From the NCBI GenBank assembly GCA_958295905.1, contig OY282382.1, positions 3,434,001 to 3,498,000 on the forward strand: DNA of 64,000 bases. Reading direction: 5' to 3'. Position 1 is the stretch's first letter; each line of letters starts with the position of its first letter. Below the pieces are notes generated by a model, which saw only the letters and a list, made by a program, of their open reading frames with translations, was not told the DNA's origin and made no database searches. Shown one piece after another: positions 25,324-34,500 of the stretch. A program made the position numbers and the translations under genes. This stretch comes from an uncultured Vicinamibacterales bacterium. GTDB taxonomy: Bacteria > Acidobacteriota > Vicinamibacteria > Vicinamibacterales > UBA8438.

Positions 25324-25451
25324 GGCGGCCGTGGGGGTCGCGTGCCGCATTCTGACGGTTGCGGACTTCGCCTTCGAGTTGCATCATTAGCCTTAGCGGG
25401 GGTGGATGCAACGGCACGTGGGCTCGGCGGACAGACCGGCGTGGAGGAGCG

Positions 25452-26963
25452 ATGATGGGTGCCGAGAGGCGGTCACGGAGATGGTTCCGGCTGGCGGTGT
25501 GCCTGCTGGCCGCGCCGGCGGCTTCGGCCGCGCCGCCGGCCGCCGACGGCGGCCGATCCCTGATCGCGGCGGTCAGGGCGCAGGACGCCGGCGCGGCGCG
25601 GGCGTTGATCGCACGTGGCGTCGACGTCGACGCCGCCCAGCCCGACGGTGCGACGGCGCTGCACTGGGCGGCGTACCACGACGCCGTCGAGCTCGTCGAT
25701 CTGCTGATCGGGGCCGGGGCCGCAGTCGATGCGGCCAACGACTACGGGCTGACGCCGCTGGCCTTGGCATGCGGCAACGGCGCGGCCTCGACGGTCGCCC
25801 GGCTGCTGGCGGCCGGGGCCGACCCGAATCGGGCCCGCGGCACCGGCGAGACGCCGGTCATGACCTGCGCCCGCACCGGCTCCGTCGAGGCGGTGGCCGC
25901 CCTCCTGGTCCGGGGCGCCGATCCCGGCGCGGTGGAGCCCTGGCACGGCCAGACGGCGCTCATGTGGGCGGCGGCCGAAGGACATGCGGACGTCGCGCGG
26001 GTGCTGATCGAGCATGGCGCGGACGTCCAGGCCCGTTCGAAGGGTGGGTTCACGGCGCTGCTGATCGCGGCGCGGAAGGAGGCTCCGGCCCTCGTAGGAC
26101 ACCTCTTCGCGGCGGGCGCGGACGTGAACGCGACGGCGCCGGACGGCACGACGCCGCTGCACGTGGCGGCGGTGCGCGGCCATGCCGCGCTGGCGGTGGA
26201 GCTCCTGGAGCACGGCGCGGACCCCAACGCCGACGGACCCGGCTACACCGCCCTGCACTGGGCGGCGGGGTCGTGGCATACCGAGTTGACCGGCCGCTTG
26301 CGGGGCATCGCCACCGACGGCGATGCGGAATGGCGTTCGCTCAACGGTTTGCGCGGCGGGAAGCCGGCCCTGGTCGATGCGTTGCTGGCCCACGGGGCGG
26401 ATCCTGACGTCCGGCTCGGCCGTACGCCGCCGCAGTTCGGTTTTGCGAGCCTCCGCTTCCGGGTGAGCCTCGCCGGGGCCACCCCGTTCCTGCTGGCCGC
26501 GATGGACGCCAACCTCGAGGTGATGCGGCGTCTTGCCGCGGCGGGTGCGGACACCCGGGCCGCGACCGATGAGAACACCACGCCGCTGATGGTGGCGGCG
26601 GGCCTGGGGCAGGTGCCGGCCGAGACCCGGGTGACCGGGGACGGGGCGGTCGAGGCGGTTCGTCTGGTCCTGGCGCTGGGCGGGAACGTCAACGACAGGA
26701 ACCAGGCCGGCCGCACCGCCCTGCACGGCGCGGCCCACATTCGATCCGACGCCGTCGTTCAACTGCTGGTCGAGCGGGGGGCGCCGGTGAACGTCGAGGA
26801 CCACCGCGGCATCACCCCGCTGATGATCGCGGAGGGCGGCGGCCACGTTCTGTTGCCCGGTCTGGGGGGCGGCAGCACCGCCGAATTGCTGCGGGCGCTC
26901 GGCAGCGACGAGACGGTGCGGTCGAGTTTCATCGACAACTTCAGCCAGGGGGCCATCCGCTAG
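25452..26963 (+). CDS. Exported ankyrin-repeat protein (cassette 1)
   Basis: A 503-residue protein. A start at 25452 follows ggaggag. A signal peptide (RLAVCLLAAPAASAAPP) precedes about ten ankyrin repeats, for example DGATALHWAAYHDAVELVDLLIGAG, GQTALMWAAAEGHADVARVLIEHGAD and AGRTALHGAAHIRSDAVVQLLVERGA. A longer insert (about 330-380) interrupts the repeats. It is probably periplasmic and binds a protein partner. The cytochrome-like DUF1592 and DUF1552 genes follow, the same order as in the paralogous set at 55704-61151, suggesting a functional trio. The stop codon overlaps the start of a MITE. Confidence 0.87.
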   Translation: MMGAERRSRRWFRLAVCLLAAPAASAAPPAADGGRSLIAAVRAQDAGAARALIARGVDVDAAQPDGATALHWAAYHDAVELVDLLIGAGAAVDAANDYGLTPLALACGNGAASTVARLLAAGADPNRARGTGETPVMTCARTGSVEAVAALLVRGADPGAVEPWHGQTALMWAAAEGHADVARVLIEHGADVQARSKGGFTALLIAARKEAPALVGHLFAAGADVNATAPDGTTPLHVAAVRGHAALAVELLEHGADPNADGPGYTALHWAAGSWHTELTGRLRGIATDGDAEWRSLNGLRGGKPALVDALLAHGADPDVRLGRTPPQFGFASLRFRVSLAGATPFLLAAMDANLEVMRRLAAAGADTRAATDENTTPLMVAAGLGQVPAETRVTGDGAVEAVRLVLALGGNVNDRNQAGRTALHGAAHIRSDAVVQLLVERGAPVNVEDHRGITPLMIAEGGGHVLLPGLGGGSTAELLRALGSDETVRSSFIDNFSQGAIR

Positions 26964-27234
26964 GAGTCTGCGCCGCAGGAAAATCAACCCCACATTATAG
27001 TGGAGTTGAAGGTCTATCAGTCCGTGGCAGAAGTTGTGCTGCATCCGGCCGGGGCCGTACTCGGCCCAAGAACGTGTCGTACAGCGGTCGAAAATCGCCG
27101 AAATCTGACCGATCCGAGCCGTTTCCGCGCCACCGCCGGCCAGTTCTGGCGCGTCGCGGAGTTTTGCCACGGGCTGCTATGACTGCTATACAAGGGTCTA
27201 ATCGTGCCTGAAATCGTTCCACGGCGCAGACTCC
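26963..27234. repeat. MITE with a second, IS1182-type MITE nested inside
   Basis: The outer element has inverted ends ggagtctgcgccg and cggcgcagactcc and matches the uninterrupted element at 35159-35265. Inside it, 27017-27177 is a 161-bp element with the IS1182-type ends (gtccgtggcagaag and tttgccacgggctgc), flanked by TA at 27015 and 27178. The empty site at 35159-35265 proves the insertion. Confidence 0.8.
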
Positions 27235-27240
27235 CAGCCC

Positions 27241-27323
27241 GGCAATCGTCGCCTGCGGCTCTGATTGCCGCCCAACCAACCCGCCAGGAATCCGCGCCGT
27301 TTCCAACTTGGCGCGGACTCCCG
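27241..27323. repeat. REP-like double hairpin (copy 1)
   Basis: A first stem-loop ggcaatc...gattgcc is followed by cgcccaaccaaccc and a second hairpin ccaggaatccgcgcc...ggcgcggactccc. Related copies are at 31230, 35124 and 47347. It lies directly before the ribosome site of the DUF1592 gene, so it may affect transcript ends or stability. Confidence 0.65.
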
Positions 27324-27346
27324 GCCGGGACAAGGAGAGGACGCTG

Positions 27347-29794
27347 ATGATGCGCGATGGTCGGTCGCCGGCGGTCATGCGCGGCGTGGCGGCGCTGGTG
27401 TTCGGGACCCTCCTCATCGGTGCGGAGGGCGCCCCCGCGGGATCCGTGGGCGCCGCCCGGCAACCGCGCGGCGCGGCGGCGGAACCGGTGGCCGGCCAAG
27501 CCGCGGCCGAGCTGTCGACGTACCGGGCCGTCCTCGACCGCTACTGCGTCGCCTGCCACAACGGGCGCACGCTGGCCGGGAACCTCGCCCTCGATACCGT
27601 CGACCTCGAGCAGGTCGGCCGGCACGCGGCGCGGTGGGAGAAGGTCCTGCAGAAGCTGCAGACGCAGGCGATGCCGCCCCCGGGGCGTCCCCGGCCGGCG
27701 CCGGCGGTCTACCGGGCGTTCGGCACGTGGCTGGAGCGGTCGCTGGACCAGTGGGCGGCCGACCACCCCAATCCGGGACGGCCGGCGATTCGGCGCCTCA
27801 ACCGGCTGGAGTACGCCAACGCGGTGCGCGACCTGCTGCATCTCGACGTCGACGTGCAGGCCCTGCTGCCGGCCGACGATCTCGCGTACGGCTTCGACAA
27901 CAACGCCGCCATCCTCACCGTTGCGCCCGGGTTGCTCTCGCGGTACATGTCCGCCGCGCGCACCGTCAGCCGCCTCGCCGTCGGCGACCCTTCGATCGAG
28001 GCCGACGTCGTGCGGTACCCGGTGTCGCCGCTGCTGGCGCAGGACGGCCGGATGAGCGAGGATCTGCCGTTCGGGTCGCGCGGCGGCGCCGCCGTGCGGC
28101 ATCACTTTCCCCGCGACGGCGACTACGTGCTGCGCGTCGAGTTGCGGCAGAACCGGGGGCGCAACGAGCCCCAGGACATAGACGTCCGGGTGGACGGAGA
28201 GCGCATCGCCCTGCTGCGCGCCGGCCGCTGGCCGGCGGACGCGCCGGCGGGGCCGCCGGGGGCCGGCGCGCCGGAAGACGGCCTCGTCGTGCGCTTCCCG
28301 GCCCGCGGGGGGACGCGCCTGGTGTCGGTCTCGTTCACCGGCCGGACGATGGCCCCCGAGGGGGTCGCCCCGGCCCGCCTGCCGCTGTGGACGTTCTCGA
28401 CGGGCCGCGGCTACGTCGAGCCGATGGCCCTGGACAGCTTTGAGATTGAAGGGCCCTACGGCGGGGAGACCGCCGGCGCGGCCGCGGCGGACACCCCCAG
28501 CCTCCGTCGCATACTCATCTGCGAGCCGGAGGGCACGGCCGGGGAGGAGGCCTGTGCGGCGCGCATCCTCGGCGCGCTGGCCCGGCGGGCGTTCCACCGG
28601 CCGGTGAACGACGAGGACCTGCAGGTCCTGCTCGCCTTCTACCGGGAAGGACGGGCGGAGGGAGACTTCCGCGCCGGCGTCCGGCGCGCCCTCGAGAGCA
28701 TCCTCGTCGACCCGGAGTTTCTCTTCCGCATCGAGGTCGACCCCCCCGGCGCCGCCCCGGGGACGGCGTACCGCCTGAGCGGCGTCGAGCTCGCGGCGCG
28801 CCTGTCGTTCTTCCTCTGGGCCAGCATTCCGGACGACGAGCTGCTCGAGGCCGCGGCGGCCGGCCGGCTGCGCGACCCGCGGGTGCTCGAGGCGCAGGTG
28901 CGGCGCATGCTCGCCGACGAGCGCGCCGGGACCCTCGTCACCAGCTTCGCCGCGCAGTGGCTGCACCTGCGCCGCATGCGCACCTTCACCCCCGACGTGA
29001 ACGCCTTCCCCGCCTTCGACGAGAACCTGCGCGAAGCCTTGATCCGCGAGACGGAGCTGTTCGTCGCCAGTCAGTTGCGCGACGACCGCAGCGTGGTCGA
29101 GCTGCTGACCGCCGACTACACCTTCGTCAACGAGCGGCTGGCCCGGCACTACGGCATCCCGAACGTGTACGGTTCCCGCTTCCGGCGGGTGAAGTGGGAC
29201 GACGAGAAACGGCGCGGGCTGCTGGGACAGGGCAGCATCCTCGCCGTGACCTCGCTCGCCACCCGCACGTCGCCGGTGGTGCGGGGCAAGTGGATTCTCG
29301 AGAACGTGCTCGGCACGCCCCCGCCCCCGCCGCCCCCCGACGTGCCCGAACTGCCCGAGCGCGCCGAGAGCGGGGGGGCCGCCCCGCTGCGCGCGCGGCT
29401 CGAGGCGCACCGCGCGAACCCCGTCTGCTCCAACTGCCACGCGCGGATGGACCCGCTCGGCTTCGCCCTCGAGAACTTCGACGCGGTGGGGCAGTGGCGC
29501 GGGACAGACGCCGGCGGGGCGCCCATCGACACCTCCGGGGTGCTGCCCGACGGGGCCGCCTTCGACGGGCTGCCGGCGTTGCGCGACGTGCTGCACGGCC
29601 GCCGCGCCGAGTTCGTCGCCACCGTCACCGAGAAGCTGTTGACGTATGCGCTCGGACGCGGCGTCGAGCACTACGACCGGCCGGCCGTTCGGGCCATCGT
29701 GCGCGGGGCCGCGCACGACGACTACCGCTGGTCGTCTATAATCGTCGGCGTCGCCCGCAGCCTCCCGTTCCGGATGAGGAGATCGGAGCCATGA
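27347..29794 (+). CDS. DUF1592/DUF1588 cytochrome-like protein (cassette 1)
   Basis: An 815-residue protein with a signal peptide. It starts at ATG 27347 after aaggagagg. Near the N-terminus lies a heme c motif CVACHN with MPPPGRPRP (planctomycete cytochrome C / DUF1587 region, RRLNRLEYANAVRDLL). DUF1592 follows (ARRAFHRPVNDEDLQVLL, AARLSFFLWASIPDDELL, YTFVNERLARHYGIP). Next come DUF1588 with a second motif CSNCHARMDPLGFALENFD and DUF1585 (LLTYALGRGVEHYDRP). It is thus a periplasmic c-type cytochrome-like protein of unknown reaction, typical of Planctomycetes and Acidobacteriota. The stop overlaps the DUF1552 start by 4 bp. Confidence 0.9.
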   Translation: MMRDGRSPAVMRGVAALVFGTLLIGAEGAPAGSVGAARQPRGAAAEPVAGQAAAELSTYRAVLDRYCVACHNGRTLAGNLALDTVDLEQVGRHAARWEKVLQKLQTQAMPPPGRPRPAPAVYRAFGTWLERSLDQWAADHPNPGRPAIRRLNRLEYANAVRDLLHLDVDVQALLPADDLAYGFDNNAAILTVAPGLLSRYMSAARTVSRLAVGDPSIEADVVRYPVSPLLAQDGRMSEDLPFGSRGGAAVRHHFPRDGDYVLRVELRQNRGRNEPQDIDVRVDGERIALLRAGRWPADAPAGPPGAGAPEDGLVVRFPARGGTRLVSVSFTGRTMAPEGVAPARLPLWTFSTGRGYVEPMALDSFEIEGPYGGETAGAAAADTPSLRRILICEPEGTAGEEACAARILGALARRAFHRPVNDEDLQVLLAFYREGRAEGDFRAGVRRALESILVDPEFLFRIEVDPPGAAPGTAYRLSGVELAARLSFFLWASIPDDELLEAAAAGRLRDPRVLEAQVRRMLADERAGTLVTSFAAQWLHLRRMRTFTPDVNAFPAFDENLREALIRETELFVASQLRDDRSVVELLTADYTFVNERLARHYGIPNVYGSRFRRVKWDDEKRRGLLGQGSILAVTSLATRTSPVVRGKWILENVLGTPPPPPPPDVPELPERAESGGAAPLRARLEAHRANPVCSNCHARMDPLGFALENFDAVGQWRGTDAGGAPIDTSGVLPDGAAFDGLPALRDVLHGRRAEFVATVTEKLLTYALGRGVEHYDRPAVRAIVRGAAHDDYRWSSIIVGVARSLPFRMRRSEP

Positions 29795-31149
29795 TCATCA
29801 CCAGACAGGCGCTTCCCCGGCGCACCGTGCTGCGCGGCCTCGGAACCGCGGTGGCCCTGCCGCTGCTGGACGGCATGGTGCCGGCGCTGACCGCGCTCGA
29901 GCGGACGGCGGCGAAGGCGAAGCCGCGGCTGGGGGTGGTGTACGTGCCGCACGGGGCGGTCATGAACAACTGGACCCCCGCCGTCGAGGGGAGCCGGTTC
30001 GAGTTCACCCCGATCCTGCAGCCGCTGGCGCCGTTCCGCGACCGGCTCCTGGTGCTGTCCGGGCTCGATCACGCCCCCGCCGCCCAGATGCCGGGTGACC
30101 CGGCGGGCGGCCACGGGCGCATCACCGGGGCGTTCCTGACCGGGGTGCACGCCAAGCCGACCGAGGGGGCGGACTTCCGCGCCGGCACCTCCGTCGACCA
30201 GATCGCGGCGGCGGCGCTCGGCCGGGAGACCCAGCTCGCCTCCCTCGAGGTGGGCATCGGCCTGCCGGAGTTCGGCGGCGCCTGCGACGCCGGCTTCAGT
30301 TGCGCCTACATCAGCACCCTGTCCTGGAGAACGCCCACGACCCCGCTCCCGATGGAGAGCAACCCGCGGGCGTTGTTCGAGCGGCTGTTCGGCGACGGCG
30401 CCACCACCGACCCCGAGGCGCGTCGCGCGCGCTGGCGGCAGGACCGGAGCATTCTCGACGCGGTGACCCGGAAGGTGGCGCGGCTGCGCAAGGGGCTCGG
30501 GGCGGCGGACCGGGCGAAGCTCACCGACTATCTCGCGGCGGTGCGCGACGTGGAGCGGCGCATCCAGCGGGCGGAGGCCGAGTCGGACCGCGAACTGCCG
30601 ATCGTGGAGCGCCCGTCGGCGGGCGTACCGGCTTCGTTCGGCGAATACGTCAAGGTCATGTTCGACCTGCAGGTGCTCGCGTACCAGACCGACATGACCC
30701 GGGTCGTCAGTTTCCTGATGACCCCCGAGCTCACCGCCCAGACCTATCCCGAGATCGGCGTGCCCGACCCGCACCACGCGCTGTCGCACCACGAGAACAA
30801 GCCGGAGAGCCTCGCCAAGCTGACGAAGATCGGCGGCTATCACACCGAGCTCTTCGCCTACTACCTCGACCGGTTGCGGGAGACCCCGGACGGCGACGGG
30901 TCGCTGCTCGACCAGGTGATGATTCTCTACGGCAGCGGCATGAGCAACAGCAACCTCCACAACATCCAGAACCTGCCGATCCTGCTCGCCGGCGGCGGCG
31001 CCGGGCGCCTGCGGGGGAACCGGCATGTCCGCTTCGCCGAGGGGACCCCGCTGACGAACCTCTATCTGACGCTGCTCGGCAAGCTCGACGTGCCGGCGGA
31101 GCGCGTGGGGGACAGCACCGGGTGCCTCGCCGAGCTGAGCGACGTGTAA
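29791..31149 (+). CDS. DUF1552 protein, Tat-exported (cassette 1)
   Basis: A 452-residue protein with a Tat-like start (MIITRQALPRRTVLRGLG) and the DUF1552 body: RLGVVYVPHGAVMNNWTP, FRDRLLVLSGLDH, FSCAYISTLSW, MTRVVSFLMTPE, SHHENKPESLAKL and LYGSGMSNSNLHNIQNLPILLAG. The start is confirmed by the ATGA overlap with the DUF1592 gene and by the same start in the paralogue at 59763. Function is unknown. It is almost always encoded next to DUF1592 proteins, so the two are presumed partners. The fold resembles alkaline-phosphatase/sulfatase-like DUF1501 proteins; that is inference. Confidence 0.88.
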   Translation: MIITRQALPRRTVLRGLGTAVALPLLDGMVPALTALERTAAKAKPRLGVVYVPHGAVMNNWTPAVEGSRFEFTPILQPLAPFRDRLLVLSGLDHAPAAQMPGDPAGGHGRITGAFLTGVHAKPTEGADFRAGTSVDQIAAAALGRETQLASLEVGIGLPEFGGACDAGFSCAYISTLSWRTPTTPLPMESNPRALFERLFGDGATTDPEARRARWRQDRSILDAVTRKVARLRKGLGAADRAKLTDYLAAVRDVERRIQRAEAESDRELPIVERPSAGVPASFGEYVKVMFDLQVLAYQTDMTRVVSFLMTPELTAQTYPEIGVPDPHHALSHHENKPESLAKLTKIGGYHTELFAYYLDRLRETPDGDGSLLDQVMILYGSGMSNSNLHNIQNLPILLAGGGAGRLRGNRHVRFAEGTPLTNLYLTLLGKLDVPAERVGDSTGCLAELSDV

Positions 31150-31531
31150 TCGGCCGGGCGCGGGCGGCCCGTCGCGGGCCGCCCGCGCGATCCGTACGCC
31201 TGCGGCGGCGGGCGCAGTACCACTAACCGGGCAATCGCCGCCTGCGGCACCGATTGCCGCCGCCCGACCAACCCTCCAGGGAGTCGGCGCCTCCGGGGGA
31301 GGCGGCGCCGTTCCACGGCGTTGATCGAAGACGGATCAGGATTGCCGCCGCGGCATCGGCGACCGCGAAGCCCGCGGTCGCCGCACGGACAGCCGGATGA
31401 CGGACCGGATTCCCTTCGATCACCGGCATCCGACCGGCCCTCGGTCTCTGGCGCGCGTGCCTGTTATCATGCTGCCCACGGCATCGCCTTCCGCGACCGC
31501 CGCCTTCGGGCGGCCCGAGCCCGGCAAAACG
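31150..31531. repeat. Intergenic with REP-like hairpins (31230-31320)
   Basis: It contains the hairpin ggcaatcgccgcctgcggcaccgattgcc and then agggagtcggcgcctcc...ggaggcggcgcc, members of the REP-like family. A second inverted repeat lies in 31320-31385 (gccgccgcggcatcggcgaccg and cggtcgccg). No gene before the lipoprotein start at 31532. Confidence 0.6.
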
Positions 31532-34500
31532 ATGAGAAGAGTGTCTGTCGTATCTCGATTGCTCGCGTCCTGCGGTGTCGCAGCGGCGCTCGGCCTTACC
31601 GCCTGCGGGCAGGTGCCCGGCGGTGTCTCCCCGCAGATATCGTCCGAGTACCGCGAGACGGTGCGCGCGTTCTACCGCGGGCTCGCGGCCCTGGAAGTCG
31701 GGCTGCTCGACGATGCGCAGGCGCAGTTCGAGCGGGCGGCGGTCCTGGCTCCGGACGAGCCGGCCATCCGGGCCAACCTGGCGGTGGTGCACGTCGGGTT
31801 CGGCAACGAGGCCGAGGCGGCGGCGCATGTCGAGGCGGCCCGCGGTCTCGCCCCCGACAGTGCCGAGATCCGTTTTCTGGAGGCCCAGCTTGCCGGCTTT
31901 CAGGGTCGATTCGAAGACGCGGTCACGGGGTTCCGGCAGGTGCTGGAGATCGATCCGGACCATCTGCGGGCCCGCTACGCGCTCGCCCAGGAGCTCGACC
32001 GCGCCGGCGACGCCGAGGCGGCCGAGGCCCAGGCGCAATTCGAGGCGATCCGGGACCGCCGGCCCGGCAACCTCGCGGTCCTGGTGCAGCACGCGCGGGT
32101 GGCTTCGCGCCGGCAGGACTTGCCGGCGCTCTCGGAGACCGTCGAGCGCCTGCGCGGCATGACCGGCGGATGGCCGGACCTCGCCGTCACCCAGCTCGAG
32201 GGGCTGTCGGCGGCGATCGCGGAGGGCGACTGGCGTCGGGCCGCCACCTCCGCCCAGCTCCTGCGCAACGTGCTGGTGCGCCTGGCCGCGTTTCGGGAGG
32301 ACCAAGCCCGGGTCAGCGTCAGCGCCGAGGCGATCGCCGAGCCCCTGATGCGCTTCCTGCGGCTGCCGTCGCCGCCCGCCACCGCCTCGCCCCGGGACGA
32401 GACCCTCGCCTATGCCGCCGAGCCGTTGGACCCCGGCGCATCCGAAGACCAGGCGGTGGTCGTGGTCGTGCCGGGCGGGGAGGATGCCCCGATGGTCTTC
32501 GCCGCGAACGGTCAGGAGGCGCGCCGTCTGGGCGATCCGGGCGGCGGTCCCGGCTTCCCGTATCCCGCCGGGCCGGGGGGGGGGGCGCCGTCCGGCAACG
32601 GCCTGCTCGCCCTCGACTGGAACGGCGACTACCGGATGGACCTCGCGCTGGCCGGACCCGGGGGCGTACGCCTGTGGGCGCGGGACGATGCGGGCGACGG
32701 CTTCGCCGAGGCGACACCGGTGCCGGCCGACACCGCGGGCGCCGATTCCGGCGGCGCGGCCCCGGTCGCATCGGCCGCCCTCGACGCCTACGGGGTCTGG
32801 GCCGCGGATACCGAGATGGACGGGGACGTCGACATCGTCCTCGGTCCGATCGGCGGGGCGCCCGCGGTCCTGCGGAACAACGCCGACGGGACGTGGCGGC
32901 GGGAGAGCCCGTTTCCCGGCGTGGCGGCCCTGCGCGGCTTCGGGTGGGGAGACTTCGATCGCGACGGCGACCCCGACGCCGCGTTGCTCGACGGTGAGGG
33001 CGCGGTGCACCTGTTCGAGAACCGCCAGGCGGGACGGTTCGACGCGGCCGGCCGTGTGGAGCTGCCGGCGGCGGCCGTCGCTCTCGCCGTCGGCGACCTC
33101 GACGCCGACGGCCGGCTCGATCTCGCGCTGCTCGACGTGGCCGGCCGGCTGTGGCGGGGCAGTTGGACCGGGGCGGCGTGGGAGACGAGCCCGGCCGCGG
33201 CCTGGGACGGGTTCCCCGCCGGGGCCGCCCCCGGCTCCTACCGCCTGCTGCTGGCGGACCTGGACAACAACGGGGCCCTGGACGTGCTCGCGTCGGGCGC
33301 ATCCGGCACGCGGCTATGGCTGGCCGACGAGCTGTCGCGCCTCGATCCGTTCGACGCGGGGGTCGAGGCGGAGATCTTCGCGGCGGCGGATCTGACCGGC
33401 GACGGCCTGCTTGATCTGGTCGGCGTGCGGAACGGGGAGCCGGTGCGGCTCGTCGGTCAGGCGGACGCCGGCTACGGCTGGCAGCAGATACGTCCCCGCG
33501 CGCACGTCGCGGCCGGCGACCAGCGCATCAATGCGTTCGGCGTGGGCGGGGAGATCGAGGTGCGGGCGGGTCTGCTGGTCCAGAAGCAGGTGCTGACCGG
33601 CGCGCCGGTCCATTTCGGGCTGGGGGCGCAGACCCAGGCCGACGTCACCCGCATCAGTTGGCCGAACGGCGTGACCCAGGCCGACTTCGAGTTCGCAGCC
33701 AACCAGGTGATCGCGGCCGAGCAGCGGCTCAAGGGGTCGTGCCCGTGGCTCTTCGCCCACGACGGGACCCGGATGCGCTTCGTCACCGACTTCATCTGGC
33801 GCTCGCCCCTCGGCCTGCGCATCAACGCCCAGGACACCGCCGACGTCGCCACGACCGAGGACCGCGTGCTCATCCGCGGCGATCTGCTGGCCGCGGTGGA
33901 CGGCGAGTACGACCTGCGGATCACCGCGGATCTGTGGGAGACGCACTTCTTCGACCACGTGTCCCTTCTGGTGGTGGACCATCCGCCGGACACCGAGGTC
34001 TGGGTGGACGAGCGGTTCGCCCGCGACCCGGTGTCGCTCGACACCATCGTGACCGGCCCCCCGCGCACCGTGACCCGGGTCTGGGACGACGCCGGCGCCG
34101 ACGTGAGCGAGCTCGTGGCGAAGCGGGACCACCGCTACGTGGCGTCGTTCGACGAAGGCGCCCACCAGGGCGTCGCGCGGCCCCACTACCTAGAGGTGGA
34201 GCTCGACGAGGTCGTGGAGACGTGGGACGCGGTGTCGCTGCTCGCCTACGGCTGGGTCTATCCGACCGACAGCAGCATCAACGTGGCCCTCGGACAGGGG
34301 AAGCACCCTGTTCCCCGCGGGGTGGCCCTGGAGGCCCTGGACGCGAAGGGGCGCTGGGTGGTCGTGCACCCGGATCTGGGCTTCCCCGCCGGCAAGCTCA
34401 AGACGATGGTCGTCGACGTGCCGCGGCTCCCCGACGGGCGGCGCCCGCGGCGCCTGCGTCTGCGGACCAACCTCGAGATCTACTGGGACTGGATCGCCCA

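Noticed and set aside
27017..29716. 899-codon minus-strand frame over the DUF1592 gene, and similar long frames at 57271-59643 and 35400-38579
   Set aside because: All are antisense or frame shadows of conserved genes and have no family resemblance of their own.
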